Below, piece after piece: positions 42,609-52,627 of a stretch of DNA of 64,000 bases. Positions within the stretch are counted from its first letter, which is position 1; every line of letters begins with the position of its first letter. This stretch comes from Phycisphaerales bacterium. GTDB lineage: Bacteria > Planctomycetota > Phycisphaerae > Phycisphaerales > SM1A02. The notes beneath the pieces were generated by a model. It did no database searches. It was not told the DNA's origin and saw only the letters and a list, made by a program, of their open reading frames with translations. Made by a program: the position numbers and the translations under genes. The DNA lies in NCBI GenBank assembly GCA_020345805.1, contig CP070772.1, positions 1,274,810-1,338,809 of the forward strand, written 5' to 3'.

Positions 42609-43460
42609 ATGATCCGGAGCCTCGAACAGATCATTCGCAGCTACGAGCTGTATGAGGTCATTATCGAGATGGCCGTGATCTGGCTCTGCGTGTACCTGAT
42701 CGTGCGGTTTCTGCGGGGCACGCGGGGGGCGGGTGTGGTCAAGGGCGTGGCCGTGCTGCTGGTATTGCTGACCCTGTTGATTCGGGTGCTGGGGCAGGGC
42801 ACGGACACCTTCGGGCGACTGAACTTCATCTACGAGCGCTTCCTGGGCCTGCTGGCGATCCTGCTGATCGTGGTGTTCCAACCGGAGCTTCGTCAGGCGA
42901 TGATCAGGCTTGGTTACACGAGGCTGCTGCGCGGATCCCGCCGCGAGCTTGACGACGTGGTCAGAGCGGTGAGCGAGGCGGTGAGAGCCCTCAGCCGCAA
43001 TCGTTTCGGGGCACTGATTGCGCTGGAGCGAGGCGTGCAACTCGGCGGCCTGGTGGAGGGCGGGGAAGCGGTCGATGCCAGACTCAGCGCCCGGCTGTTG
43101 GAGTCGATCTTCTGGCCCAGCAATCCGCTACACGACCTGGGGGTGGTGGTGCGGGGCAATCGGATTATCGCCGCCAGCGTGCTGTTTCCCCTCGCCGAAG
43201 AGGGGTACCTGCCGCACCGCTACGGTTCGCGACATCGGGCGGCCGTGGGTCTGACCCTTGACAGCGACTGTGTGGTGGTGGTGGTCAGTGAGGAAACGGG
43301 TGCGGTGAGCATTGCCGAGCATGGCCGGCTGGAGGCGGATATCCCCCTGGGCCAGTTGCCCGCGGCGCTGGCCACCTGCCTGCGGACCTCCTCCCCGGAA
43401 CAGGATGCCGGCAGCGGCGGCAGCGAGGAGTCGTCCTCTGATGATGTGCAGGCAGCCTGA
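42609..43460 (+). CDS. cdaA: Diadenylate cyclase, CdaA type
   Basis: A 283-residue protein that makes cyclic di-AMP from ATP. Three N-terminal transmembrane segments (about 18-34, 44-62 and 76-92) place it in the membrane, followed by a DisA_N catalytic domain. The RHRAA motif is at 208-212, but the usual DGA triplet in PLHDGAVI reads HDLGVV (175-180), an altered but aspartate-keeping form. Its neighbour at 43486 is the YbbR regulator, which is the normal cdaA-cdaR pair. glmM, often third, is missing. Start 42609 fits the family N-terminus; an in-frame GTG 30 bases upstream is possible. Confidence 0.88.
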   Translation: MIRSLEQIIRSYELYEVIIEMAVIWLCVYLIVRFLRGTRGAGVVKGVAVLLVLLTLLIRVLGQGTDTFGRLNFIYERFLGLLAILLIVVFQPELRQAMIRLGYTRLLRGSRRELDDVVRAVSEAVRALSRNRFGALIALERGVQLGGLVEGGEAVDARLSARLLESIFWPSNPLHDLGVVVRGNRIIAASVLFPLAEEGYLPHRYGSRHRAAVGLTLDSDCVVVVVSEETGAVSIAEHGRLEADIPLGQLPAALATCLRTSSPEQDAGSGGSEESSSDDVQAA

Positions 43461-43485
43461 GCGAAGTCCTTAGGGAGAGCGCCCG

Positions 43486-44523
43486 GTGCGACTGAATACC
43501 GAGATCTGGACCATTCTCATCGTGACCGTCGTCACCGCCCTCATCTGGGCGTGGGCGGCCACGGAGACCCGGGAGGAGAAGGACGTTTACGGCACGGTGC
43601 GCTTCACCATTGAAGACGACACGACCCAGTGGCTGATTGACCCGGACGAACATGCTCCCAGCGTGACGCTGGAGGGCTCGACAATGGCGATCCAACGGGC
43701 CGAGCAGATCCTGCGTGCCGGCCTGGACCTTGAGATTGACCGGCGCGGGCCGGGCCACCACACGATCGACCTGGCCAGCGCGCTTCAGGAACAGGAACTC
43801 ATAGCGGAGACGGGGGTGACCGTGGCGGCGACGGAACCTGCGGTGGTCAGTGTTGATCTTGACCGGATCGTTAAGGTTCCAGCGGCCCGGGTGGATCCCA
43901 AGCTGCCCGGAGTGCAGGTCACGGGACTGGAGATCGATCAGACCGAGGTGATGATCTCCATGCCCAGCCTTCTGCGGGGTTTGCATCCGGGCGATCTGGT
44001 GGTCGAGGCATTCGTCGATGCAGCCCAGCTTCAGGGTCTGCCACCGGACAGCGAGCACAAGCTGGATGCCACGGTTCGACTGCCCCAGGCCGGGCTGCAG
44101 AACCACGCGGCGGTCACCGTCACGCCTCCTACGGTGGAGGTCACCTTCACCATCGTCTCCCGCACGCGGGAACTTGCTCTGGACAGCGTGCGCGTGCAGG
44201 TCGCCGGTTCGCCCGAGAACTACCGGGAGTACGTTGTCGAACTGGCGGAGCAGACGTTGCGGGACGTAACCATCGAGGCCGATGCTGACCTGATTCGGCG
44301 CATCGAGGCCCAAAGCATGTACGTGGCGGCGGTGGTTCACCTGAGCCTGGCGGACATGGAACAAGGGCTTTCCGAGAAGGCGGTCACCTATTTCCTCGCC
44401 CTGCCCGCGGTGGGAAGCGTCGCGGCCGAAGGCGAGCTTGTGCAGTTCAAGAAGCAGGGTGATGTGGAGGAACCGCCCATCATTCAATTCACGATCCGCC
44501 GGCAGAATCCTCCGCAGTCGTAG
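43486..44523 (+). CDS. YbbR-domain protein, CdaR-like regulator
   Basis: A 345-residue protein with one N-terminal transmembrane segment (WTILIVTVVTALIWAWAA, about 8-25) and an extracytoplasmic region with repeated beta domains of the YbbR type (EVMISMPSLLRG, VTVTPPTVEVTF, ALDSVRVQVAG). CdaR proteins modulate CdaA activity at the membrane. Its start is GTG at 43486, 26 bases after the cdaA stop, with GGGAGAG upstream. It ends in a terminator-like hairpin. Confidence 0.85.
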   Translation: MRLNTEIWTILIVTVVTALIWAWAATETREEKDVYGTVRFTIEDDTTQWLIDPDEHAPSVTLEGSTMAIQRAEQILRAGLDLEIDRRGPGHHTIDLASALQEQELIAETGVTVAATEPAVVSVDLDRIVKVPAARVDPKLPGVQVTGLEIDQTEVMISMPSLLRGLHPGDLVVEAFVDAAQLQGLPPDSEHKLDATVRLPQAGLQNHAAVTVTPPTVEVTFTIVSRTRELALDSVRVQVAGSPENYREYVVELAEQTLRDVTIEADADLIRRIEAQSMYVAAVVHLSLADMEQGLSEKAVTYFLALPAVGSVAAEGELVQFKKQGDVEEPPIIQFTIRRQNPPQS

Positions 44524-44576
44524 GGCCGGCGGAGACGGTTGAGGTCCGCTGCCGGAGACCCCGTCTCGGGGCGATG

Positions 44577-44608
44577 GGCCACGCCGGAGCAACAGTGGGC
44601 CTCTTTTT
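44577..44608 (+). terminator. Terminator after the cdaA-cdaR pair
   Basis: GGCCAC (44577-44582) pairs with GTGGGCC around 44595-44601 through a one-base bulge, and TCTTTTT follows (44602-44608). A short CCCCG/CGGGG stem lies just upstream. Confidence 0.45.
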
Positions 44609-44638
44609 CGAGAGAAGCATCTGCGGTTCGATCCCGGC

Positions 44639-44644
44639 TATCAT
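44639..44644 (+). promoter_or_regulatory. Putative -10 element of the RDD gene (TATCAT)
   Basis: TATCAT preceded by CGGC ends 6 bases before ATG 44651; transcription would begin at or next to the start codon. No Shine-Dalgarno between. No clear -35 box. Confidence 0.45.
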
Positions 44645-44650
44645 CCGGCG

Positions 44651-46252
44651 ATGCAGAAGCGGTTCAAGCAGATCGTGATGGTTGTAGGGTGGGCGGGGCT
44701 GTTTCCTGGCACCTCGGAAGCGCCGGGGGCGGCCAGCCATCCTCCAGCCGCCGCCGGGCGGGAGCATGTCTGGTTCGCGACCGAACCGTCGGGTTCCGGG
44801 AGACCCGTCGAATTGTGGCATTACGCAGCAGGAACGGACGGGCCATACTACAGGTTGCAGATGGAGTTGACGGCCTCCCCGGAGGCGCTGGCCGCTTGGG
44901 GCGATCGGGTCTGGCTGGTGTTCCCGATCGACTCTAAGTCCGAAATCCCGCGGCGGGAGGTGTTCACCTTGCGGGTTGAGCGGGAGCCGGCGACGGGCTG
45001 GTACTACCCGAGCCCTCGCGATCGCCTGGAGGTGGTGGAGCCGCTGCCGGGCTTGGGCAAACTGGTGGGCTTTCTGGGTACCGCCGACGGACCGGTCGCG
45101 CTGCTCTGGCCATCACAGTTCGCCGGGACCGATGTGCAGGCGGGCGAAGGATCTATCGCCGCTCAGCGCACCCTGGACGGCCCAAGGTTGATGCAGTTGC
45201 GCAGCGGTCATTGGCGCGAGCTGGATCTGCCCCCCATGGTTGAGTCGGGGCAGCTCGCCGGGCTGGCCACCGGCGGCGAAACGAGCGCGGACCTGCGACT
45301 GCTGACCGATTTGGCCGGAGAACCTTCGCAGACGGTGGTCTATCTCCGCAATCCGCTTGACGAATCCTGGCAATCCAGCCGGATTCCTCTGGATATGAAG
45401 CGGTTTCGCTCGGCTCACGCCGTCGGCGATCGGCCGGTACTGCTGCTGGAGGGGGAAGAAGATGCCGGCGAATTTGAAATCGCGCTCCTGCGGCGAGAAA
45501 GCCTTCTGCCCCTCACCCGGCTGAAAGCACCGGCGGGAACCTGGGCGCTTCTGGGATTGCGCGACGGCCTGCGCATTCTGGAATGGCACGGTGCCGGAAC
45601 CGGAACGTACTCCATTCGCAGGATTGATCCGGTGACCGGCGAGATTGGTGAACGACAGGTACTTCGCACGCCGCCAACTCCGACGGGCAGCGTGTTGCAC
45701 ATGCTGGTTCTGCTCGTTGGTCTCGCTGCCGCACTTGCTCTGGTGTTTGTGGCCAGGCCGGCGGTCAGACAAGCCCGGTCGCTGGGTCAGGGGCTTGTCC
45801 CGTTGCCGCTCGGGTCCCGGCTGATCGCGCTGGCGACTGACGTTGCCCCCGGCGCGTTGCTGGCGGTGCTGATCACCGACTGCGCTCCTGCGGAACTGCT
45901 GAAGTGGCCCCTGTGGACCGCGAGCCTCGCCGACGGTGTCCCCTTCCTGATAATGGCCGCGATCACGATCAGCCACGTGACCGTGATCGAACTGGCAAAA
46001 GGCACCACGATGGGCAAGTCGCTGGTGGGCGGGAAGGTTGTGGCCATCGACGGCTCACGGGCGGGCGTGCGCCAGGTCTTGCTCCGCAATCTGATCAAGT
46101 GCTTGGTGATCGTGGTACCACCTCTTGCGTTCTTCCTGGTGCTGAACCCCAACCTGCAGGGGCTCGGCGATCTGGTGTCGCAGACCGTGGTCGTCCGAGC
46201 CGATGGCGGAGAGGAACAGAGCACCCCGGCAGACGATGCTGAGGACCGATAA
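44651..46252 (+). CDS. RDD-family membrane protein with large exported domain
   Basis: A 533-residue protein. The N-terminal part begins with a hydrophobic segment and FPGTSEAPGAAS (signal-like), then about 320 residues of beta-rich, probably propeller-like sequence without a clear repeat unit. A transmembrane segment near 350-372 leads to an RDD-type domain (GSRLIALATDVAPGALLAVL, TTMGKSLVGGKVVAIDG, RNLIKCLVIVVPPLAFFLVL) found in many small membrane proteins of unknown role. The short Asp/Glu-rich end is cytoplasmic. No Shine-Dalgarno, -10-like sequence just upstream. Confidence 0.78.
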   Translation: MQKRFKQIVMVVGWAGLFPGTSEAPGAASHPPAAAGREHVWFATEPSGSGRPVELWHYAAGTDGPYYRLQMELTASPEALAAWGDRVWLVFPIDSKSEIPRREVFTLRVEREPATGWYYPSPRDRLEVVEPLPGLGKLVGFLGTADGPVALLWPSQFAGTDVQAGEGSIAAQRTLDGPRLMQLRSGHWRELDLPPMVESGQLAGLATGGETSADLRLLTDLAGEPSQTVVYLRNPLDESWQSSRIPLDMKRFRSAHAVGDRPVLLLEGEEDAGEFEIALLRRESLLPLTRLKAPAGTWALLGLRDGLRILEWHGAGTGTYSIRRIDPVTGEIGERQVLRTPPTPTGSVLHMLVLLVGLAAALALVFVARPAVRQARSLGQGLVPLPLGSRLIALATDVAPGALLAVLITDCAPAELLKWPLWTASLADGVPFLIMAAITISHVTVIELAKGTTMGKSLVGGKVVAIDGSRAGVRQVLLRNLIKCLVIVVPPLAFFLVLNPNLQGLGDLVSQTVVVRADGGEEQSTPADDAEDR

Positions 46253-46330
46253 CTTCGCCCTTCACGACCCTTTATGAAGGTCCGAGAATCCTGAAGAGCG
46301 GTCGCCATTGCGGCCGATAAGCTCAACTCC

Positions 46331-46350
46331 CCGGTGAATGGATTCACCGG
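46331..46350 (+). other. Perfect hairpin upstream of the TPR gene
   Basis: CCGGTGAAT (46331-46339) pairs with ATTCACCGG (46342-46350). The stem is 8-9 bp with almost no loop. It lies 60 bases before the start of the next gene; possible operator or RNA structure. Confidence 0.45.
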
Positions 46351-46410
46351 CAGCACTGATCGTCCGAGGCGTCCGCGCCCAGCGTGGCCGAGCCGATGAG
46401 AGGATCTCAA

Positions 46411-48957
46411 GTGGCCGACGATCTCCCCGATGGGCGAAGCGCCGACTCCGAGCCCAAAGATCCGATGGCTTCGCGGGCTTCCGGAGAGGAAGACCTGGCC
46501 GAGGTGCCGTCGCGATCGGCAGACTCCGCGGCCTGGAGCAACCTCTGGCAGGTGCCGGCCATCGTTTTCAGCCTCGCGCTGATCGGTGTTGGCATCCGTG
46601 TGGCCATGCAGCGCGCGCCGGCAGACGATTTCGACGGTGCACTGGCTCAGGTCGAGCAGTTCATCAGCGGCAATCACCTCGACCTTGCTTCGTCCCGCCT
46701 CACGGAAACCATCGCCCCCAATCTGGATGAAGCCTCCCAGGCCCAGAATGCCAGGTACCACGCCATTGTCGCGGACTGGCTGACGGCCTGGCAGCAGTCC
46801 CAGGGCATCAGTGTGGCCGAGCACAACGGGAACATCGACAAGGAGTACGCGACCGCGGTGGAGTTGGGCATGCCTCTGGAACCGGTCCGCCTTGAGCGCT
46901 GGGCCGATGCCCTGATCGATCTGGGTCGGATCGCTGAGGCTCAGATGCGCCTTGACGAATTGGACGCGCTGGATCTGCGTGAAACGGCCGCCGCCGACGT
47001 GCGGGTCCGTCGCAACCGCGTTCTGCGCCGCCTCGTCGAGTTCGCCCTGCGGCAGCAGGACCTCTCCTACGACGCTCTGATGAGCCTGCTTGGTCAGTAC
47101 CGAGACGATGAGCGCCTTACCGGCGCCGACCAGGCCTGGGCCATCGCCCGCCAGGTGGAGTTGCGCCTGGAGGCGGGCAGACCCCAGGAGGCGGTCGACC
47201 AGCTGCTCGTAGACATGCGGCGGCTGGAGAGTCGAATCCCCGACGTCGGCCCGGTGGACTTCTCGGAACTGTATACCCTGCTGGGGCGCGGATACTACGA
47301 CCTCGGCAGCTACGACTACGCCGAACACCAGCTCAACATCGCGCTGGAACTGATGGAGGAGACCGATTCCATCCGTGGATTGGCCATGGTGCTGCTGGGA
47401 CAGATCGATGTTTATCGCGGCAACCTTGATGAGGCGTTCGGCAAGTTCGACCTGGCGGTCCGCGATTACCCTGACGCCCACAGCTTCCTGCCCGCGCTGC
47501 TTCAGCGGGCCGAAGTACGCAGTGTTCTGGGCGATCACGACGGAAGCCGGGCGGATTACGACCGGCTGATCGATCTGATCATTGACGCTCCGCCACGACG
47601 GGACGTGACGCTGCCCCGGGTCGCCCGCAGCCTGTGCGACCGCCACGACGCGGCTCTGGCCACCGGCCGGCTCGCCCTGGCCCTGGATTATGTTCTGCTG
47701 GCCCAGCGAATGTTCGACCCGGCTGAGGTGCCGGCGGACGTACTGCTGCGGATCGCCTCTACCAGCCGCCAGTCGGCAGACGATCTGATTGCCAAAGCGA
47801 AGGCCGCGCTGGACCGCCGCGTCCATCGCCCCGAGGACATCCCTCCGGCGGTCCGGCATGAAGCGAACGTAGCCTACCAGCGTGCCGGAGACTACTACGT
47901 CCGGCACGCCCGAGTGATGATGATCCTGCCCGGCGGTGACGAGGACTGGGCCGATTCGCTGTGGCGCGCCGCCGACAGCTACGACCTTGGCGGGCGCCCG
48001 AACCTGGCCATCAAGCACCTGTTGGAGTATCTGGCCGGCCGCGCCACCACCGATCCCCGGCGCGCGGAGCTGACCTACCGGCTCGCCCGGGCTTACCAGG
48101 CCGATCGGGAGTTTGAGTCGGCGGTGGAATACTACCGTCAGGTCATCGCGGAACATCCTCGCAGCCCGTTCGCGTCCCAGAGCTTCGTCCCGCAGGCCGA
48201 ATGCCTCGTTCAGCTCGGCCGGGCGCCTCAGGCCAAGGATCTCCTGATGCAAGTGGTGGCCGGGTCGAGCCGCGTCCTCACGCCGAGTTCGCTCGATTAT
48301 CGCAACGCGCTGGTGGCGCTGGGCACCATCCATCACGACGAGGGCGAGTATTCCCCCGCCATCGAGCGACTCTCGGAGGCCACGCAGCGCTATCCGGACC
48401 ATCCGCGCTTCGGTTCGATTCTCTTCCGTCTGGCCGACAGCTATCGGGGAAGCGCTCTCGAGGCGGGGCGCAGGGTGGTTGACGAGCCGACGCTTCCGCC
48501 GGTGGAGCAGCAGCGATTGCTGGCTCTGCGACGGGAGCATCTGGAGAAGGCCGCGGATCTGTTCGACGCGGTCTGTGAACATTACGACGGGCTTGATCCG
48601 GAGCACCTGGATACCACACAACTTCAGTTCCAGCGCAACGCCCACCTCAACCGGGGGGACTGCGTTTTCGAGCTCGGCCGCTGGACTCAGGCCATCGAGT
48701 TCTATGACTATGCGGCCCGCGCCCACAGCGGGCATTACTCGTCACTCATCGCTTTGATTCAGATTGAGAACTGCTATTGGGAGCTGGGCGACGTCCAGCG
48801 AGCCAACACCGCCAACGAGCGGGTGCGAGTCCGTCTTGAACAACTCCCGGAGGAGGCCTTCGTTGGAGCGCTGATGAACCGAGGCGTGTGGGAGCGCTGG
48901 CTGGAAAACAACCCGCCCGGGAGAACCGCTTCCGCCGACGCCGGATCGTCGCCGTGA
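46411..48957 (+). CDS. Large membrane-anchored TPR protein
   Basis: An 848-residue protein from the GTG at 46411, chosen for the GAGAGGA box 6-7 bases upstream; the frame allows an ATG at 46396. After an acidic N-terminus comes one transmembrane segment (LWQVPAIVFSLALIGVGIRVAM), then TPR-like helical repeats over nearly the whole length (LYTLLGRGYYDLGSYDYAEHQL, AYQADREFESAVEYYRQVIAEHP, FELGRWTQAIEFYDYAARAH). Most repeats are degenerate. Likely a periplasmic scaffold; a role with the flagellar genes 32 bases downstream is possible, but this is inferred only from position. Confidence 0.8.
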   Translation: MADDLPDGRSADSEPKDPMASRASGEEDLAEVPSRSADSAAWSNLWQVPAIVFSLALIGVGIRVAMQRAPADDFDGALAQVEQFISGNHLDLASSRLTETIAPNLDEASQAQNARYHAIVADWLTAWQQSQGISVAEHNGNIDKEYATAVELGMPLEPVRLERWADALIDLGRIAEAQMRLDELDALDLRETAAADVRVRRNRVLRRLVEFALRQQDLSYDALMSLLGQYRDDERLTGADQAWAIARQVELRLEAGRPQEAVDQLLVDMRRLESRIPDVGPVDFSELYTLLGRGYYDLGSYDYAEHQLNIALELMEETDSIRGLAMVLLGQIDVYRGNLDEAFGKFDLAVRDYPDAHSFLPALLQRAEVRSVLGDHDGSRADYDRLIDLIIDAPPRRDVTLPRVARSLCDRHDAALATGRLALALDYVLLAQRMFDPAEVPADVLLRIASTSRQSADDLIAKAKAALDRRVHRPEDIPPAVRHEANVAYQRAGDYYVRHARVMMILPGGDEDWADSLWRAADSYDLGGRPNLAIKHLLEYLAGRATTDPRRAELTYRLARAYQADREFESAVEYYRQVIAEHPRSPFASQSFVPQAECLVQLGRAPQAKDLLMQVVAGSSRVLTPSSLDYRNALVALGTIHHDEGEYSPAIERLSEATQRYPDHPRFGSILFRLADSYRGSALEAGRRVVDEPTLPPVEQQRLLALRREHLEKAADLFDAVCEHYDGLDPEHLDTTQLQFQRNAHLNRGDCVFELGRWTQAIEFYDYAARAHSGHYSSLIALIQIENCYWELGDVQRANTANERVRVRLEQLPEEAFVGALMNRGVWERWLENNPPGRTASADAGSSP

Positions 48958-48988
48958 GGTCCTCAAGCCCGACGCCAAGAGCTGAGAC

Positions 48989-49459
48989 ATGACCGAAACG
49001 CCGCCCAACCCATCCACCGCCTGGTCCCAATCGCTGATCGATGTGCTGGGACGGCAGCAGGCCCTCGTCGACCAGCTGGTTCCGCTGGCCAGGCAACAGG
49101 CGGACCTGATCGCCGCCGGGGAGACGGATGCCCTGCTGGGGCTGCTCGGGCGCCGGCAGCAACTGATTGACGAGCTGACGGGCAGTCAGCAGCAACTGGG
49201 CGACCTGACCGAGGGCCTCGACCAGCGGCTGGCCGCACTGCCCCGGGAGCAGGCGGAGCGAATCCGATCGCTGATCGATCACATCGGCGAATGTCTGAGC
49301 GACGTCATGGAACGCGACGAGCAGGACCAGAAGAGCCTGGAGGCGAGCCGCAGGGAAGTGAAGAAGGAGATATCCGACGTGGGTGCGGCAAAGAAGGCCA
49401 GAAATGCCTATATGCAGGCCAAGGCCGTCGACAACCGGTTTGCGGACCAGCGAGGGTAG
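48989..49459 (+). CDS. flgN: FlgN-like flagellar export chaperone
   Basis: A 156-residue, almost fully helical protein with the FlgN/FliT-type pattern of a long coiled coil (LVPLARQQADLIAAGETDALLGLLGRRQQ, IDHIGECLSDVMERDEQD). FlgN keeps hook-associated proteins soluble before export. The evidence is fold-like and positional; it is the first gene of the flagellar group. It ends 3 bases before the sensor kinase gene. Confidence 0.72.
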   Translation: MTETPPNPSTAWSQSLIDVLGRQQALVDQLVPLARQQADLIAAGETDALLGLLGRRQQLIDELTGSQQQLGDLTEGLDQRLAALPREQAERIRSLIDHIGECLSDVMERDEQDQKSLEASRREVKKEISDVGAAKKARNAYMQAKAVDNRFADQRG

Positions 49460-49462
49460 TCC

Positions 49463-50508
<1,046 letters not shown>

Positions 50509-50512
<4 letters not shown>

Positions 50513-51975
50513 GTCGGATTCTCGTCGTCGATGACAAGGAACTCATGCGCGACAGCGTGGCCACCACCATCGCCCGCAAGGGACACACGGTCGCCGCGGT
50601 CGCCTCCGGCAAGGCGGCGCTGGACAAGCTCTCCCAGCGCTCCTTCGACGCGGTGGTTACCGATCTTCAGATGCCGGAAATGGACGGGCTGGAGCTGCTG
50701 GCGGAGATTCGCCGCGTCGACGAGCAGCTCCCGGTGGTGTTCATGACCGCCTACGGCACGATCGAGACCGCCGTCGCCGCCCTGAAGCAGGGGGCCTACG
50801 ACTACATCACCAAGCCGTTCTCCGGCGATGTCCTCCTGGTCACCGTCGAGCGGGCCGTCGAGCACGGCCGGCTGCTGAAGGAGAACCAGATCCTGAGGGT
50901 CCGCGGCACGCCCGGCCGCACGCGAGTCGATGCCGCCGGCGGCGCCGAGCACGTCATGATCGGATCCGGGCCACTCATGGCTCAGTTGATGCAGCGCCTG
51001 GAGCGCATCGCCGACAGCCACGGCACCGTGCTCATCAGCGGCGAATCCGGCTCGGGCAAGGAGGTCGCCGCCCGTTGGATCCACGAGCACTCCCCCCGCG
51101 CGGAAATGCCCTTCCTCGCCATCAACTGCGCTGCCCTCTCCACCAACCTGTTGGAATCGGAACTGTTCGGCCACGAAAAAGGGGCCTTCACTGGTGCCGA
51201 CAAGCTGCGGAAGGGCCGTTTCGAGCTGGCCGATGGCGGCACGCTGATGCTCGATGAGATCAGCGAGATTGATTCGGGAATCCAGGCCAAGCTGCTGCGC
51301 GTACTTCAGGAGCGCAACTTCGAGCGCGTCGGCTCCTCCGCCAGCCGGGCCGTGGACGTGCGGGTGATCGTCACCACCAACCGCAATCTGCCGGCGGAGG
51401 TTTCAGGGGGAGGTTTCCGCCAGGATCTCTATTTCCGTCTGAACGTCCTGCCGGTCGCCATGCCCCCGCTGCGGGAACATACCGAGGACATTGAAGAGTT
51501 GGCCCGACACTTCCTCAAGCAGGTCGCCGACCGCGAGGGGCGGCCGGTCAAGGAGCTGGAAGCCGAGGCCCTGGCCCTGATGCAGCGCTATCCGTGGCCG
51601 GGCAACGTGCGCGAGCTTCAGAACATCTGCGAGCGGGCCGCGGTTCTGACCAGGGATGAGACCATCCGGGCCTCGCTCATCGAGCCGTGGTTGATCGGTC
51701 AGCCCGGTGCCGAAGCCGCCGCGACGGAACGCAAGCCCGCGGCGATGATGGAGTTGGCCGACGCTCCGACCGTCGATGCCGACCGCACCGTGGGTGTGGT
51801 CTGCGATGGCGACCTTACCCTCAGCCAAATCGAGCGTGAAACCATCGTCGCCACCCTTCGCGCCAACGGCGGTCATCGCCAGAAAAGCGCCAAGGCCCTG
51901 GGCATAGGCGTTCGCACGCTGGGGCTGAAGCTCAAGAAATGGAAGGAGCTGAGTCTTGTCTCGCCCTCACTGTGA
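50509..51975 (+). CDS. Sigma54-dependent response regulator, FlrC/FleR type
   Basis: A 488-residue NtrC-family activator with a GTG start overlapping the kinase stop. REC domain with D8, D9 and the phospho-acceptor D52 (TDLQMPEMDG), central AAA+ domain with Walker A GESGSGKE at 178-185 and the sigma54-contacting GAFTGA at 225-230, then a C-terminal Fis-like helix-turn-helix (GHRQKSAKALGIGVRTLGLKLKKW). It would activate sigma54 promoters of flagellar genes; a matching site lies just downstream. Confidence 0.95.
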
Positions 51976-52074
51976 GTGCGGAAGAACGCGCAGGGATTGC
52001 CGACCCCGCGGGGTGAGGCGCGATTGTTGCGCTCCGGCGAGGGCGTGGTTCGATTCCCAGGCGACCCGCCCCGA

Positions 52075-52090
52075 CGGTCCGTCGTTTGCT
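52075..52090 (+). promoter_or_regulatory. Putative sigma54 (-24/-12) promoter of the flagellar operon
   Basis: GG at 52076-52077 and GC at 52088-52089, separated by exactly 10 bases, in the context CGGTCCGTCGTTTGCT: the TTGC part is perfect and the -24 region partly matches. Start of transcription near 52101, 30 bases before flgB. An inverted repeat CGACGG-T-CCGTCG overlaps the -24 half. Confidence 0.6.
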
Positions 52091-52130
52091 GCCGGTAGCC
52101 CGTGGCCCCGGCCTCAAGGAGTGGTCGTGG

Positions 52131-52565
52131 ATGATTGACGGAGTGGTCAACGCCGATGCCATCCCCGTACTGGAGCGGCTCATGCAGTTCGCCGGCCAGC
52201 GCCATCGGCTCATCGTTCACAACATCGCCAACCTCGATACGCCGGACTACCGGCCGGTCGATGTCTCCGTGGCCGACTTCCAGGCGCAGCTCGGCGAGGC
52301 CATCGACCAGCGGAGGGCGGCCCACGGGGCCACCGGCGTAGAACTGCCCCTCGAAGATTCCAGTCAGGTCTCCTTCACCGCCGACTCCCTCAAGCTTCAC
52401 CCCGAACCGGCCGGGGGCAACATACTTTTTCACGATGGCAACGACCGCAGCGTCGAGCGGATCATGCAGGGCCTGGTCGAGAACTTCATGGTGTTCCGCA
52501 CCGCCTCGGAGTTTATCAAGAGCCGCTTCGACCTCATCAACACCGCGATTCGCGAGCGGCTGTAA
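52131..52565 (+). CDS. flgB: Flagellar rod protein FlgB
   Basis: A 144-residue proximal rod protein. The N-terminal IVHNIANLDTPDYRP is the conserved rod/hook-family motif and the C-terminal VENFMVFRTASEFIKSRFDL is the matching helix. Both ends form the coiled coil that stacks rod proteins. The start is set by AAGGAG about 11 bases upstream. First gene after the sigma54 promoter. Confidence 0.95.
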   Translation: MIDGVVNADAIPVLERLMQFAGQRHRLIVHNIANLDTPDYRPVDVSVADFQAQLGEAIDQRRAAHGATGVELPLEDSSQVSFTADSLKLHPEPAGGNILFHDGNDRSVERIMQGLVENFMVFRTASEFIKSRFDLINTAIRERL

Positions 52566-52627
52566 GCTCGCGATGAACTTCGATCCCTGACCGACTGAAC
52601 GGTCCCATTCCGACACCAAGCCTACCC

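Noticed and set aside
45787-48735. 982-residue minus-strand open frame opposite the RDD and TPR genes
   Set aside because: Runs across two well-supported plus-strand genes and their gap; no protein-like pattern, so GC-driven shadow.
52040-52075. tRNA-like T-arm sequence GGTTCGATTCC
   Set aside because: The flanking bases do not form the 5-bp T stem, and no acceptor or anticodon arm can be built around it.
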